A stretch of DNA of 64,000 nucleotides from positions 78,643 to 142,642 of the forward strand of contig NZ_BAAAKI010000014.1 of the NCBI RefSeq assembly GCF_039527675.1. Reading direction: 5' to 3'. The stretch comes from Luteococcus sanguinis. GTDB lineage: Bacteria > Actinomycetota > Actinomycetes > Propionibacteriales > Propionibacteriaceae. How positions within the stretch are numbered: the stretch's first letter is position 1; each line of letters opens with the position of its first letter. A program made the translations under genes and the position numbers. The notes under the pieces are model-generated. The model ran no database searches. It saw only the letters and a program-made list of their open reading frames with translations, and was not told the DNA's origin. Shown piece by piece: positions 44,227-52,534 of the stretch.

Positions 44227-44484
44227 TCAGCGGACCGAGCGGTTGTGCACTCGTCCGCGGGCCTCAGTGGTCCAGTTGCGGGCCGGACGGAAATGGACGG
44301 CCTTGATGGTCGCCTTGTGGCCCAGGAAGGCCGCCACGGCGGCTGAGATGGCCACCATGACGTCATCGGGCACCTTCTGGTTGCCCTGCAGGGTGGCCAC
44401 CTGGCCCTCGAGCGCGGTGAGGCGCGCAGTGAGCTCGGCGACCAGTGCCTGCAGGTCAGCGGTGTCAGTGGTTGGCTGCGACAT
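44227..44484 (-). CDS. Small transcarboxylase-associated subunit (MmdE/delta-like)
   Basis: An 85-residue protein between the 12S and 1.3S genes. An N-terminal coiled coil (DLQALVAELTARLTALEGQV) is followed by VPDDVMVAISAAVAAFLGHK and KAVHFRPARNWTTEARGRVH. The second part is like the short accessory subunits of sodium-pumping methylmalonyl-CoA decarboxylases and related carboxylases (I-x-x-A-V-A-A-F/Y-L-G ... W ... GR), which help assemble the complex. That assignment is by memory of the pattern. ATG 44484 starts 11 bases after the 12S stop. Confidence 0.7.
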   Translation of the reverse strand: MSQPTTDTADLQALVAELTARLTALEGQVATLQGNQKVPDDVMVAISAAVAAFLGHKATIKAVHFRPARNWTTEARGRVHNRSVR

Positions 44485-44495
44485 GTCCACCCCGA

Positions 44496-46049
44496 TCAGG
44501 CCGGCTCGAGGCCGTGCTTCTTGGCGGGGCGCAGCTGGCGCTTGGTGGCCAGGATCTCCAGCGAGAGCGCCAGCATGCGACGCGTCTCGGCGGGGTCGAT
44601 GATGTCGTCCACCTGGCCGCGGGAGGCGGCCATGTACGGCGTCGAGAAGGTCTCGCGGTACTCCTCGACCAGCTCGGCGCGCCGAGTCGTCGGATCTTCG
44701 GCGGCGTCGATCTCCCGCTTGAAGACGACGGCCGCGGCGCCCTCGGCACCCATGACGGCAATCTCGGCGCTGGGCCAGGCGAAGACCTTGTCGGCGCCCA
44801 GGTCCTTGGAGCACATCGCCAGGTAGGAGCCACCGTAGGCCTTGCGCATGACGACCGTGATCTTCGGCACGGTGGCCGCCGCGTAGGCGTACAGCATCTT
44901 CGCGCCGTGGCGGATGATGCCGCCGCGCTCCTGCGCGACACCCGGCAGGAAGCCGGGGACGTCGACCAGGTTCACGACCGGGATGTTGAAGGCGTTGCAG
45001 AAACGGATGAAGGTCGACGCCTTGTCCGAGGAGTCGATGTCCAGCACGCCGGACATCACCGAGGGGTTGTTCGCCACGAAACCGACCGTGCGGCCGACGA
45101 TTCGACCGAAGCCCACCACGATGTTCTGCGCGAAGCCGGCCCGGACCTCGAGGAAGTCACCCCGGTCCACGATCTCGCGGATGACCTCGCGCACGTCGTA
45201 GCCCTTGTTGCCCTCATCCGGGATGATCTCGCGCAGGCGCGGGTTGTCCTGGACGTCGTCGACGGGCTGGACGATCGGAGCCTCCTCGGCATTGTTCTGC
45301 GGCAGGAAGCTGAGCAGCTTCTTCGCCAGGAACAGTGCCTGCTCGTCATCGTCGGCCACGAAGTGCACGACGCCGGATGCCATTTGCGCGTCCGCGCCAC
45401 CCAGCTCGTCCTGGGTGACGTCCTCACCGGTGACCTGCTTGATGACATTCGGGCCCGTGATGAACATGTGGGCCTTGCGCGTCTGGATGATGAAGTCGGT
45501 CAGGGCCGGGGAGTAGACCGCGCCACCGGCGCAGGGGCCAGCGATGACGGAGATCTGCGGCACGACGCCCGACAGGAGGACATTCTCGTAGAACACCTTG
45601 CCGTAGCCGGACAGCGAGTCGATACCCTCCTGGACGCGGGCGCCACCCGAGTCGTTGATGAAGACGAAGGGTGTGCCCGTCTCGAGCGCCGCGTGCATCG
45701 ACTCGGCGACCTTGACGTTGTGCACCTCGCCCGCGGAGCCACCGGCGACGGTGAAGTCCTGGCTGGCGAAGTGGACGGGACGACCGAGCACCGCGCCGGC
45801 GCCAGTGATGACGCCGTCAGCGGGCATGTCCGCCTTGTCCATGCCGAAGAAGGTGGTGCGGTTCTTGCGGAAGGCGCCATCCTCGAGCAGGGTTCCCGGA
45901 TCGATCAGGGTATCGACGCGCTCGCGCGCGGTCATCGCACCCTTCTCGTGCTGCTTGGCGATGCGCTTCTCGCCGCCACCGGCCCGGACGCGTGCGCGTT
46001 CGGACTGGAGCTGCTCGAGGCGATCGGCCATGGTCTTGTTCTTGGCCAT
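44496..46049 (-). CDS. Methylmalonyl-CoA carboxyltransferase 12S subunit
   Basis: A 517-residue carboxyltransferase of the crotonase-like superfamily, with two homologous halves. Features: RIAKQHEKGAMTARERVDTL at the N terminus, oxyanion-hole glycines in FINDSGGARVQEGIDSLSGY and SVIAGPCAGGAVYSPALTDF, and the second-half GGIIRHGAKMLYAYAAATVP and GGSYLAMCSKDLGADKVFAW. It takes carboxyl from methylmalonyl-CoA to biotin on 1.3S, giving propionyl-CoA. No biotin carboxylase gene is in the operon, as expected for a transcarboxylase rather than an ATP-dependent carboxylase. Start ATG 46049. Confidence 0.96.
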   Translation of the reverse strand: MAKNKTMADRLEQLQSERARVRAGGGEKRIAKQHEKGAMTARERVDTLIDPGTLLEDGAFRKNRTTFFGMDKADMPADGVITGAGAVLGRPVHFASQDFTVAGGSAGEVHNVKVAESMHAALETGTPFVFINDSGGARVQEGIDSLSGYGKVFYENVLLSGVVPQISVIAGPCAGGAVYSPALTDFIIQTRKAHMFITGPNVIKQVTGEDVTQDELGGADAQMASGVVHFVADDDEQALFLAKKLLSFLPQNNAEEAPIVQPVDDVQDNPRLREIIPDEGNKGYDVREVIREIVDRGDFLEVRAGFAQNIVVGFGRIVGRTVGFVANNPSVMSGVLDIDSSDKASTFIRFCNAFNIPVVNLVDVPGFLPGVAQERGGIIRHGAKMLYAYAAATVPKITVVMRKAYGGSYLAMCSKDLGADKVFAWPSAEIAVMGAEGAAAVVFKREIDAAEDPTTRRAELVEEYRETFSTPYMAASRGQVDDIIDPAETRRMLALSLEILATKRQLRPAKKHGLEPA

Positions 46050-46069
46050 TGTTGTTATCCCTTCGCCGG

Positions 46070-47566
46070 TCAGGCCGGCTCGACCTTGACGGTGTGCTTG
46101 CGACCGTCGAAGGAGACGTTGTAGGTGACAGGTTCGGACAGCGCATTGGCCTTGCCAGCCGCAGCGTCCGCCTCGGCCTGGAGCTGGGCCCCGGTCTTGC
46201 CGACATTCTTCGGGCCCTCCTCGCGGGAGGCGAAGAACTTGGGCGCGACGCCGGGGAACATGGCGTTGGTGAGCACGTCCTCCTCGGTGCCGTTGTAGCC
46301 CGGGAGCGCCTCGGCGTCAGCGACCAGCTTTTCCCACTCGGGCTCGAGCAGGTCGGCCGGACGCACCGTGATCTCGTCCTTCTTCTGCTGTGCCTTGGCC
46401 AGAGCGACGACCTCGGGGTTGCGCTCGCCCATGCACTCGCCGTAGTAGCCGAGCATCAGGTCGGCGAACTCGCCGGTCATCACCTTGTAGCGGCCCATCA
46501 GGACGTTGAACACGGCCTGGGTGCCGACGATCTGGCTGGACGGGGTGACCAGCGGCGGGTAGCCGGCGTCCTTCTTGACGACCGGCACCTCCTCCATGAC
46601 CTCCTTGATGCGGTCACCCGCACCCTGTGCCTTGAGCTGGCTCTCCATGTTCGAGAGCATGCCGCCGGGGATCTGGCTGCGGAATATGTCGGTGTCCACC
46701 AGGGTGGCCGACTCGAAGGCCTTGTACTTGGGACGGATCGCCGCGAAGTGGTCGCGGATCTTGATGAGGCGGTCCATGTCGAGGCCGGTGGTGAACTCGG
46801 TGCCCTCGAGCATCTCGACCAGCGACTCGGTCGGGTTGTGGCCCGGGCCGAGGCTCATGGAGCTGATGGCGGTGTCGACCACGTCGGCGCCGGCCTCGAT
46901 GGCCTTCATCAGCGTCACCAGGGTCACGCCGGTGGTGGAGTGGCAGTGGACGTTGACCTGCACGTCCTCGCCGTAGGTCTCCTTGATGCCCCGGATGATG
47001 TCATAGGCGGGCTGCGGCTTGAGCAGCGCGGCCATGTCCTTGAGGGCAAGGCTCTCGGCGCCCATGTCCAGCAGCTGGCCGGCGAGCTTGACGTAGCCCT
47101 CGACGGTGTGGAGCGGGCTGATCGTGTAGCAGATGGTGCCCTGGGCGTGCTTGCCCGTCTTCTTGACCGCCTGCATGGCCTCGGCCATGTTCCGGGGGTC
47201 GTTCAGGGCGTCGAACACACGGAAGACGTCCATGCCGTTCTCGGCGGACTTGTCGACGAACTTCTCGACGACCATGTCCTCGTAGTGTCGGTAACCCAGC
47301 AGGTTCTGACCACGCAGCAGCATCTGCAGGCGGCTGTTCGGCAGCAGCTTGCGGAAGGTGCGCAGACGCTCCCAGGGGTCTTCGTTGAGGAATCGGATGC
47401 AGGAATCAAAGGTGGCCCCACCCCAGCACTCAACCGACCAGTAGCCGGCAGCATCAATGTCAGCACAAGCATCGACCATGTCTTCCATGGCCATGCGGGT
47501 TGCCATCAAGCTCTGGTGCGCATCGCGGAGGGCGACCTCTGTTACGCCAATCTGTCGCGGACTCAT
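46070..47566 (-). CDS. Methylmalonyl-CoA carboxyltransferase 5S subunit
   Basis: A 498-residue subunit that transfers carboxyl from biotin to pyruvate, forming oxaloacetate. TIM barrel with IGVTEVALRDAHQSLMATRM (metal-binding Asp), YWSVECWGGATFDSCIRFL, the carbamylated lysine in ESLALKDMAALL, and metal-binding histidines in VNVHCHSTTGVT. The C-terminal domain includes TPSSQIVGTQAVFNVL. First gene of the operon; ATG 47566. It shares a 112-base upstream region with the divergent zinc-ribbon gene. Together with 12S and 1.3S this is the key step of the Wood-Werkman propionate cycle. Confidence 0.96.
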   Translation of the reverse strand: MSPRQIGVTEVALRDAHQSLMATRMAMEDMVDACADIDAAGYWSVECWGGATFDSCIRFLNEDPWERLRTFRKLLPNSRLQMLLRGQNLLGYRHYEDMVVEKFVDKSAENGMDVFRVFDALNDPRNMAEAMQAVKKTGKHAQGTICYTISPLHTVEGYVKLAGQLLDMGAESLALKDMAALLKPQPAYDIIRGIKETYGEDVQVNVHCHSTTGVTLVTLMKAIEAGADVVDTAISSMSLGPGHNPTESLVEMLEGTEFTTGLDMDRLIKIRDHFAAIRPKYKAFESATLVDTDIFRSQIPGGMLSNMESQLKAQGAGDRIKEVMEEVPVVKKDAGYPPLVTPSSQIVGTQAVFNVLMGRYKVMTGEFADLMLGYYGECMGERNPEVVALAKAQQKKDEITVRPADLLEPEWEKLVADAEALPGYNGTEEDVLTNAMFPGVAPKFFASREEGPKNVGKTGAQLQAEADAAAGKANALSEPVTYNVSFDGRKHTVKVEPA

Positions 47567-47678
47567 GGGCCCATCCTTGCACCGGGGCCGCCCCGATGGA
47601 CCGGCGGGGTGCCATTAGCGAAACGGTTCACAAACAGTTCACGCGTGCTGCACGACCGTGCCGTGCGAGGCTGTGGGC

Positions 47679-47954
47679 ATGACGCGTGAACTGCAGGCCA
47701 CCGCATGCCAGGACAAGTGCGACTGGCGTTCTGCCGACGAGCAGCTGGACGGATTGCAGGTGTTCCGCTGCGGCGGTTGCAACAGCGAGTGGACGACCTC
47801 CCAGGGCTGGACCCCCCGCAATCTCGACGGTGAGGTGCCCGCCGAGGTGGCCGCCGCCCGCGCCGCCGCCATCTCCCACACATTGGTCGACGAGGCGCCG
47901 ATCGTGCCTTTGTCGGGTCCCGCTGGGGGTGGGGGTTCGGTCGGCTCCTGGTGA
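47679..47954 (+). CDS. Small zinc-ribbon-like protein
   Basis: A 91-residue protein with two cysteine pairs: CQDKC near residue 10 and RCGGC near residue 33 (VFRCGGCNSEWTTSQGW), which suggests a small zinc ribbon. The rest is Ala-rich and ends in a Gly-rich tail. I do not recognise a named family. ATG 47679 is favoured; a GTG at 47658 would add seven residues. It is divergent from the transcarboxylase operon and lies just before the first of the two 50 bp dyads. Confidence 0.6.
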   Translation: MTRELQATACQDKCDWRSADEQLDGLQVFRCGGCNSEWTTSQGWTPRNLDGEVPAEVAAARAAAISHTLVDEAPIVPLSGPAGGGGSVGSW

Positions 47955-47963
47955 CCAGAGCCT

Positions 47964-48013
47964 CGGACTGGGTGGCGAAACTGCCATACACGGCAGAAAG
48001 GCCACCCACTCCG
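47964..48013. repeat. 50 bp dyad element, copy 1
   Basis: Outer arms CGGACTGGGTGG (47964-47975) and CCACCCACTCCG (48002-48013) pair with one mismatch; an inner stem CTGCC/GGCAG sits between. The first 22 bases are the same as copy 2 at 49090. It lies 9 bases after the zinc-ribbon stop and about 100 before the AbiEi-like start. Confidence 0.85.
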
Positions 48014-48115
48014 TGGATCGCGTGTTGTCCACAGCCCCAATACCTGTGGCCGCCGCGGTTTCCACAGTTCTCAGCGACATGACACCAGACGAGCAAGAAT
48101 TCCGAGAGTGTGGGC

Positions 48116-49078
48116 ATGAAGTCACGCCACCTCTTGCCCGAGGAACTCACGCAGCTCGCCGACCGCCAAGCAGGGGTGCTGTCCAGGGAGCAGGTCCACC
48201 GATTCCTCGGTGACTCCGTGATTCGGCGACTGCTGGGCGAGGGGCGATGGCGACGGCTGAGCCGTGGTGTCTACGCCACGCGCACTGCGCCCGACTCCTT
48301 CGAGACCTTGGCCTGGGCCGGAGTGCTGGCAGCTGGCCCCGGAGCCATGTTGGGAGAGCATGCCGCGGCCCTCGTGCAGGGAGTCTGGCGGGAGGATCCG
48401 CCCATCGTCACGGTGCTCGTGCCGCACGGGAACACCACGAGGCTCGGCCATCCGTGGCGGCTGGTACGGCGCCGACACCTGCCGCGACCGCGCGGGAGCC
48501 TACCGCTCACCCCGCCGGAGTGGACCGTGCTTGACCTGTGTGACGTGGAGCCGGAGCGGACCGTCAACTGGGTGACCAGCGCCCTGCGCAACAGGCTGGT
48601 GAGCCCCAAGTCCTTGGCCGGGGCGCTCGATGAGCGGGCGCGCATCTCGCGAACCCCGCTTCCCACCCGCGACCTGCTGGAGAAACTGCTCGCCGATGCC
48701 CAGGGTCTGGAATCCCCACTGGAACACATCTACGCCACGCGGGTCGAGCGCGCCCATGGTCTGCCACGCGGCGTCCGGCAGGTGCGTCTTGGGCGAACCC
48801 GTCAGGACGTCCGCTACGACGGTCTGGTCGTCGAGCTGGATGGCCGTCTTGGGCATGACGACACCGAATCGGTATTTCGAGAGATGTCCCGCGACAACGC
48901 ATCCTCGATGGGGGGCCTGTTCACTCACCGCTATGGATACGACGACTGCTGGTACCGCCCGTGCGAGACCGCCTTCCAGGTGGCCAGCAAGCTCCGCCAG
49001 CTCGGGTGGGCCGGCCAACCGCACCCCTGCCCGTCCTGTCGCAAGGCAGGCCTGTGGAGCGGGTTCGGACTCCCCTGA
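48116..49078 (+). CDS. AbiEi-like/DUF559-type protein (winged helix plus nuclease-like fold)
   Basis: A 320-residue protein. The N-terminal 60 residues resemble the AbiEi antitoxin winged helix (LADRQAGVLSREQVHRFLG, then RRLLGEGRWRRLSRGVYATR). The C-terminal part, VRQVRLGRTRQDVRYDGLVV plus ELDGRLGHDD, resembles DUF559/VSR-like endonuclease folds with acidic residues at the expected strand. A CPSC pair occurs near the C terminus. Actinobacteria have many such solitary proteins; no partner toxin (AbiEii nucleotidyltransferase) is next to it here. ATG 48116 is preferred over GTG 48110. It is bracketed by two 50 bp dyads. Confidence 0.7.
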   Translation: MKSRHLLPEELTQLADRQAGVLSREQVHRFLGDSVIRRLLGEGRWRRLSRGVYATRTAPDSFETLAWAGVLAAGPGAMLGEHAAALVQGVWREDPPIVTVLVPHGNTTRLGHPWRLVRRRHLPRPRGSLPLTPPEWTVLDLCDVEPERTVNWVTSALRNRLVSPKSLAGALDERARISRTPLPTRDLLEKLLADAQGLESPLEHIYATRVERAHGLPRGVRQVRLGRTRQDVRYDGLVVELDGRLGHDDTESVFREMSRDNASSMGGLFTHRYGYDDCWYRPCETAFQVASKLRQLGWAGQPHPCPSCRKAGLWSGFGLP

Positions 49079-49089
49079 GCAGACCTCCC

Positions 49090-49139
49090 CGGACTGGGTG
49101 GCGAAACTGCCGTAGTTGGCACAAACTCCACCCAGTCCG
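49090..49139. repeat. 50 bp dyad element, copy 2
   Basis: Outer arms CGGACTGGGTGG (49090-49101) and CCACCCAGTCCG (49128-49139) are perfectly complementary; an inner CTGCC/GGCA pairing is present. Same 50 bp length and same first 22 bases as copy 1. It starts 11 bases after the AbiEi-like stop. Confidence 0.87.
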
Positions 49140-49167
49140 CGCGGTTGGAGCGCCGAAGGGCATGAAG

Positions 49168-49203
49168 GAACCGGCCGGCCCACCACAGGGGACCGGCCGG
49201 TTC
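49168..49203 (-). terminator. fba terminator
   Basis: GAACCGGCCGG and CCGGCCGGTTC form an 11 bp perfect stem (49168-49178 with 49193-49203) 22 bases past the fba stop. Confidence 0.75.
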
Positions 49204-49225
49204 TCGAGAGCTACAGCTCAGGCGA

Positions 49226-50251
49226 TCACTTGCTGGAGGTGCCAGCGGAACGCAGCTGCTGGCAGGCCTCGACGATGCGGGCAGCCATGCCGGCCTCGGC
49301 CAGCTTGCCCCACGCACGGGGGTCGTACATCTTCTTGTTGCCGATCTCGCCGTCGATCTTGAGCACGCCGTCGTAGTTCTTCAGCATGTGGTCCGCGACG
49401 GGACGGGTGAAGGCGTACTGGGTGTCGGTGTCGACGTTCATCTTGACGACGCCGTAGTCGACGGCGTCGCTGATCTCCTGCTCGGTCGAGCCGGAACCAC
49501 CGTGGAAGACGAGCAAGAACGGCTTCTCCTTGCCGTACTTCTCGGCGACGGCACCCTGCAGGTCCTTGAGGATCTCGGGACGCAGCTTGACGTTGCCCGG
49601 CTTGTAGACGCCGTGCACGTTGCCGAAGGTGAAGGCCGTCAGGTACAGGCCCTTCTCACCCAGGCCGAGGACCTCGGCGGTGCGCAGGGCGTCCTCGACG
49701 GAGGTGTACAGCTTGTCGTTGATCTCACCGACGACACCATCCTCCTCGCCGCCAACGGCGCCGATCTCGATCTCGAGGATCTGCTTGTTGGCCTTGGTCT
49801 TGGCCAGCAGCTCCTCGGCGATCTGGAGGTTGCGCTCGACGTCGTCGAGGGCCGAGCCGTCCCACATGTGGGAGTTGAAGATCGGGTCCTGACCCTGGGC
49901 GACGCGCTCGGCCGAGAGGTCGAGCAGCGGGCGGACGTAGGTGTCGAGCTTGGGCTCGGGGCAGTGGTCGGTGTGCAGGCCGACATTGATCGGGTAGTTC
50001 TTGGCGACCTCACGGATGTAGTCGGCCAGCGCGACCGCGCCGGTGACCATGTTCTTGATGGTCGGGCCGGACGCGTACTCCGCGCCACCGGTCGAGATCT
50101 GCAGGATGCCGTCCGAACCGGCCTCGGCGAAGCCCTGCAGGGCCGCGTTGGCGGACTGGGAGGAGGTGACATTGATGGCGGGGTAGGCGAACTTGCCTGC
50201 CTTCGCCTTCTCGAACATCTCGGCGTAGGCCTCAGGAGTTGCGACGGGCAT
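49226..50251 (-). CDS. fba: Fructose-bisphosphate aldolase, class II
   Basis: A 341-residue zinc aldolase. Metal ligands: His in VGLHTDHCPEPKLDTY, and later HGVYKPGNVKL and LVFHGGSGSTEQEI. Other motifs: FAYPAINVTSSQSANAALQG and NVDTDTQYAFTRPV. It cleaves fructose 1,6-bisphosphate in glycolysis and works in reverse in gluconeogenesis. The start at 50251 matches the conserved MPVATPEAYAEM, with AAAGGGG upstream; the open frame continues 16 codons without conservation. Monocistronic with a clear terminator. The membrane-protein gene is next upstream on the same strand. Confidence 0.96.
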   Translation of the reverse strand: MPVATPEAYAEMFEKAKAGKFAYPAINVTSSQSANAALQGFAEAGSDGILQISTGGAEYASGPTIKNMVTGAVALADYIREVAKNYPINVGLHTDHCPEPKLDTYVRPLLDLSAERVAQGQDPIFNSHMWDGSALDDVERNLQIAEELLAKTKANKQILEIEIGAVGGEEDGVVGEINDKLYTSVEDALRTAEVLGLGEKGLYLTAFTFGNVHGVYKPGNVKLRPEILKDLQGAVAEKYGKEKPFLLVFHGGSGSTEQEISDAVDYGVVKMNVDTDTQYAFTRPVADHMLKNYDGVLKIDGEIGNKKMYDPRAWGKLAEAGMAARIVEACQQLRSAGTSSK

Positions 50252-50339
50252 GGCCGCCCCTTTCTGTTCTGGACGTTGTCTCGACGTCCATCCTGCCAAA
50301 CCCGCTGCGATCGTGCAGCAGCGGGTTCCACTTGGTGGC

Positions 50340-51002
50340 TCACCAGAAGGTGTCTAGCCCCGTCACGTCCAGGCCCTGGCGACCGTCGGAGAAGGCGCGC
50401 AGCGCCCCGTCGATGGTGCCCGGGAGCGCGTCCAGGTAGTAGAGCGGCATCTGCCACGCCACCGCAGGTGACGAAGGCCGTTGCCAGAACCGCCTGGGAT
50501 GGCTGGTGCGCGGGACCTTCACCTTGATCCGCGGGCCGGCGCCGACCTCGTGGCCCCAGACGCCGACCTGGCGCACCTCGTGCCAACCGAGCTGTACCCG
50601 CTGGCCGTCCAGGGTGTGGGCGACCATTCCGTCCGCGGTCAGCCGCAAGGCCTCACCGACGGGAATCCGGCCCAGGGCGCGTCGGGCGGCGAAGAGCTGG
50701 AAGGCGGCCCACACGATGCCGGCCAGGGAGAAGGCATAACCCACGAGCAACAACCAGGGCGAACCCCAGCTGGCGCGCTGCCACCACCACACGGCCGTCC
50801 AGATCACGGCGCTGAACAGCGTCCCCATCACCATCGAGCGCAGCTTCACGCCCATGGTCGCGACCTGGTTGGCCATCTTGACCGGGGTATAACCGACCAC
50901 GAAGCCCGGAGCCTCGACGACGCGCGCCTCCGCGAACGGCTGCTCGCCGACCGGGGCGTACCCGTACCCGGGCGCGGGGACCATCTCGGAACTGGTGGAC
51001 AT
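50340..51002 (-). CDS. Uncharacterised membrane protein
   Basis: A 220-residue protein with two membrane helices at about 55-80 (MVMGTLFSAVIWTAVWWW) and 85-110 (WLLLVGYAFSLAGIVWAAFQ). A cytoplasmic domain follows (RLTADGMVAHTLDGQRVQLG and WHEVRQVGVWGHEVG), which could be a pleckstrin-like or PH-type beta domain, as is common in such actinobacterial proteins. The N terminus is Pro/Tyr/Ala-rich. No function can be assigned. ATG 51002 begins the more plausible N terminus; an earlier GTG/ATG at 51047 overlaps the GntR gene end. Confidence 0.65.
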   Translation of the reverse strand: MSTSSEMVPAPGYGYAPVGEQPFAEARVVEAPGFVVGYTPVKMANQVATMGVKLRSMVMGTLFSAVIWTAVWWWQRASWGSPWLLLVGYAFSLAGIVWAAFQLFAARRALGRIPVGEALRLTADGMVAHTLDGQRVQLGWHEVRQVGVWGHEVGAGPRIKVKVPRTSHPRRFWQRPSSPAVAWQMPLYYLDALPGTIDGALRAFSDGRQGLDVTGLDTFW

Positions 51003-51043
51003 GGGAGCAATCCTAGGTGGCAGCCCAGCGGCAGGGCCGGCAC

Positions 51044-51781
51044 TCACACCAGCACCGAGTCATCCGCATTCTGGGGGCGAATGGTCGAGTGGACGCGATA
51101 ACGGTCGGCCCGGTACCAGCTGATGGAGAACTCGATGACGCGCTCGTCGCTCCAGGTCACGCGTTCCTGAACCAGCAGCGGGGCTCGCTTGGCGATGCCC
51201 AGGATGCGTGCGCGGTGGGCGTCGGCGGCGTCGGCCCAGACCACCTGCTCACCGCGGGTCGCCTCGACGCCGTAGCGGTCGGCGAGCAGGTCGTAGACGA
51301 AGTTGAGCTTGTGGTCGAGCAGGCCCGGGAAGATCCGGCTCGGGTACCAGCCGATCTCATGGGCCATCGGGGTCTCGTCGGCCAGCCGGATGCGTTCCAG
51401 CCGGACCACCGGCTCCCCCACGTCCACCTGCAGGCCGTCGGCCACCTGGAGGTCGGCCGGGACGGCCGTCGCGGAGAGGACGTCCGTGCGGGGTTCGAGG
51501 CCGCGGGAGCGCATCTCGCGGCTGAAGCTCATCAGGTGCAGGCGCGTGTTGACCCGCGGACCGGTCACGAAGGTGCCCTTGCCCTGGGTACGCTCCAACA
51601 TTCCCTCGTCCACCAGGTCTCCGATGGCCTGCCGGACGGTGACACGGCTCACGCCGAGCTGGTTCACCAGTTCGCGTTCGGACTCCAGCGCGTCGCCGGC
51701 GTGGAGTTCCTCCCGGATGCGTCGCTCCAGGATCTGTCGCACCTGCGTCCGCTTGGTCGCGATCGGTGCAACACGTGACAC
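51044..51781 (-). CDS. GntR/HutC family regulator with UTRA domain
   Basis: A 245-residue repressor-type regulator. Residues 10-75 are the GntR winged helix (RIREELHAGDALESERELVN and QLGVSRVTVRQAIGDLVDEG). Residues 90-235 are the UTRA ligand domain (VVRLERIRLADETPMAHEIG, and LVQERVTWSDERVIEFSISW). UTRA regulators bind small molecules such as sugar phosphates or histidine-pathway compounds. No obvious target operon adjoins. A dyad 28-48 bases upstream of its start is a candidate autoregulatory operator. ATG 51781 is used. Confidence 0.9.
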   Translation of the reverse strand: MSRVAPIATKRTQVRQILERRIREELHAGDALESERELVNQLGVSRVTVRQAIGDLVDEGMLERTQGKGTFVTGPRVNTRLHLMSFSREMRSRGLEPRTDVLSATAVPADLQVADGLQVDVGEPVVRLERIRLADETPMAHEIGWYPSRIFPGLLDHKLNFVYDLLADRYGVEATRGEQVVWADAADAHRARILGIAKRAPLLVQERVTWSDERVIEFSISWYRADRYRVHSTIRPQNADDSVLV

Positions 51782-51808
51782 GAGGGCCCCCTTGGAACCA
51801 GTTGAGAA

Positions 51809-51829
51809 GTGGTATCAGCAGCGTACCAC
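51809..51829. promoter_or_regulatory. Candidate operator upstream of the GntR-family gene
   Basis: GTGGTA, nine bases, TACCAC: 6-base inverted arms 28-48 bases before the regulator start. GntR/HutC proteins often bind GT-(N)-AC dyads; T and A at the inner ends and the GGT/ACC core fit. It also lies near the stop of the convergently read TrmH gene. Confidence 0.45.
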
Positions 51830-51846
51830 CTGCGAATCACGGGCCG

Positions 51847-52509
51847 TCACCCGGCGTGTTGCACCGCCCAGTGGTACATCGCGATCGCCGCCGCCGCGCC
51901 GGCATTGATCGACCGGGTGGATCCATGCTGGGTGATGGCCACCAGGCGCTCGCAGGCAGCGACCATCTCGTCGGTCAGCCCCGGACCCTCGGAACCGAAG
52001 ACCAGACAGCAGCGCTCGGGCAGGTGCTCGGTCTCCAGCGGGACGGAGCCGGGGAGGTTGTCCACGCCGACCATCACCACGTCGCGTTCCGACAGCCAGG
52101 CGACCAGGTCGGCGACCGACTCGTGGTGGACGACGTGTAGGTAACGGTCGGTGACCATCGCGCCACGACGGTTCCAGCGTCGTCGTCCGACAATGTGCAC
52201 GGCTTCGACGTTGAAGGCATTGGCGGTACGGACGATGGAGCCGATGTTGAAGTCGTGCTCCCAGTTCTGGATGGCTACGTGCAGCGGCTGGCGACGGGCA
52301 TCCAGGTCAGCGACGATCGCGTCCATCCGCCAGTAGCGGTAGGAATCGACCACATTGCGCCGGTCACCGGCGGCCAGCAGCTCGTCGTCCAGCCGGGGGT
52401 CTTCGGGCCATGGCTCCGGGTGCGGACCGACCCCCACCTGGGGTGCGGTCGGGTCATCGACCTGGTCGTCCGACCCGCCATCCGGCGCCCCATCCCACAG
52501 CTGCGTCAC
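51847..52509 (-). CDS. TrmH/SpoU-family RNA 2'-O-methyltransferase
   Basis: A 220-residue SPOUT methyltransferase. The N-terminal 60 residues are acidic and Pro-rich. The SPOUT domain has motif 1 EHDFNIGSIVRTANAFNVEA, motif 2 CCLVFGSEGPGLTDEM and motif 3 TRSINAGAAAAIAMYHW. The target (tRNA or rRNA ribose) is unknown. GTG 52509 is chosen because the coding-like sequence starts there and a -10-like TAACCT sits 8 bases before it, as for a leaderless mRNA; the open frame upstream overlaps the divergent DedA gene. It differs from the RlmB-type gene at 29902. Confidence 0.85.
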   Translation of the reverse strand: MTQLWDGAPDGGSDDQVDDPTAPQVGVGPHPEPWPEDPRLDDELLAAGDRRNVVDSYRYWRMDAIVADLDARRQPLHVAIQNWEHDFNIGSIVRTANAFNVEAVHIVGRRRWNRRGAMVTDRYLHVVHHESVADLVAWLSERDVVMVGVDNLPGSVPLETEHLPERCCLVFGSEGPGLTDEMVAACERLVAITQHGSTRSINAGAAAAIAMYHWAVQHAG

Positions 52510-52517
52510 AGACCCAA

Positions 52518-52527
52518 AGGTTAGCCT
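52518..52527. promoter_or_regulatory. Overlapping divergent -10 elements (bidirectional promoter)
   Basis: AGGTTAGCCT reads TAGCCT on the + strand (52522-52527), 7 bases before the DedA GTG, and TAACCT on the - strand (52523-52518), 8 bases before the TrmH GTG. Both distances suit leaderless transcripts starting at the codon. The two hexamers overlap by two bases. Confidence 0.5.
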
Positions 52528-52534
52528 CGACAAC

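Noticed and set aside
48116..49078. A complete type IV toxin-antitoxin pair
   Set aside because: No AbiEii-like nucleotidyltransferase toxin lies on either side; the neighbours are a zinc-ribbon protein and fba.
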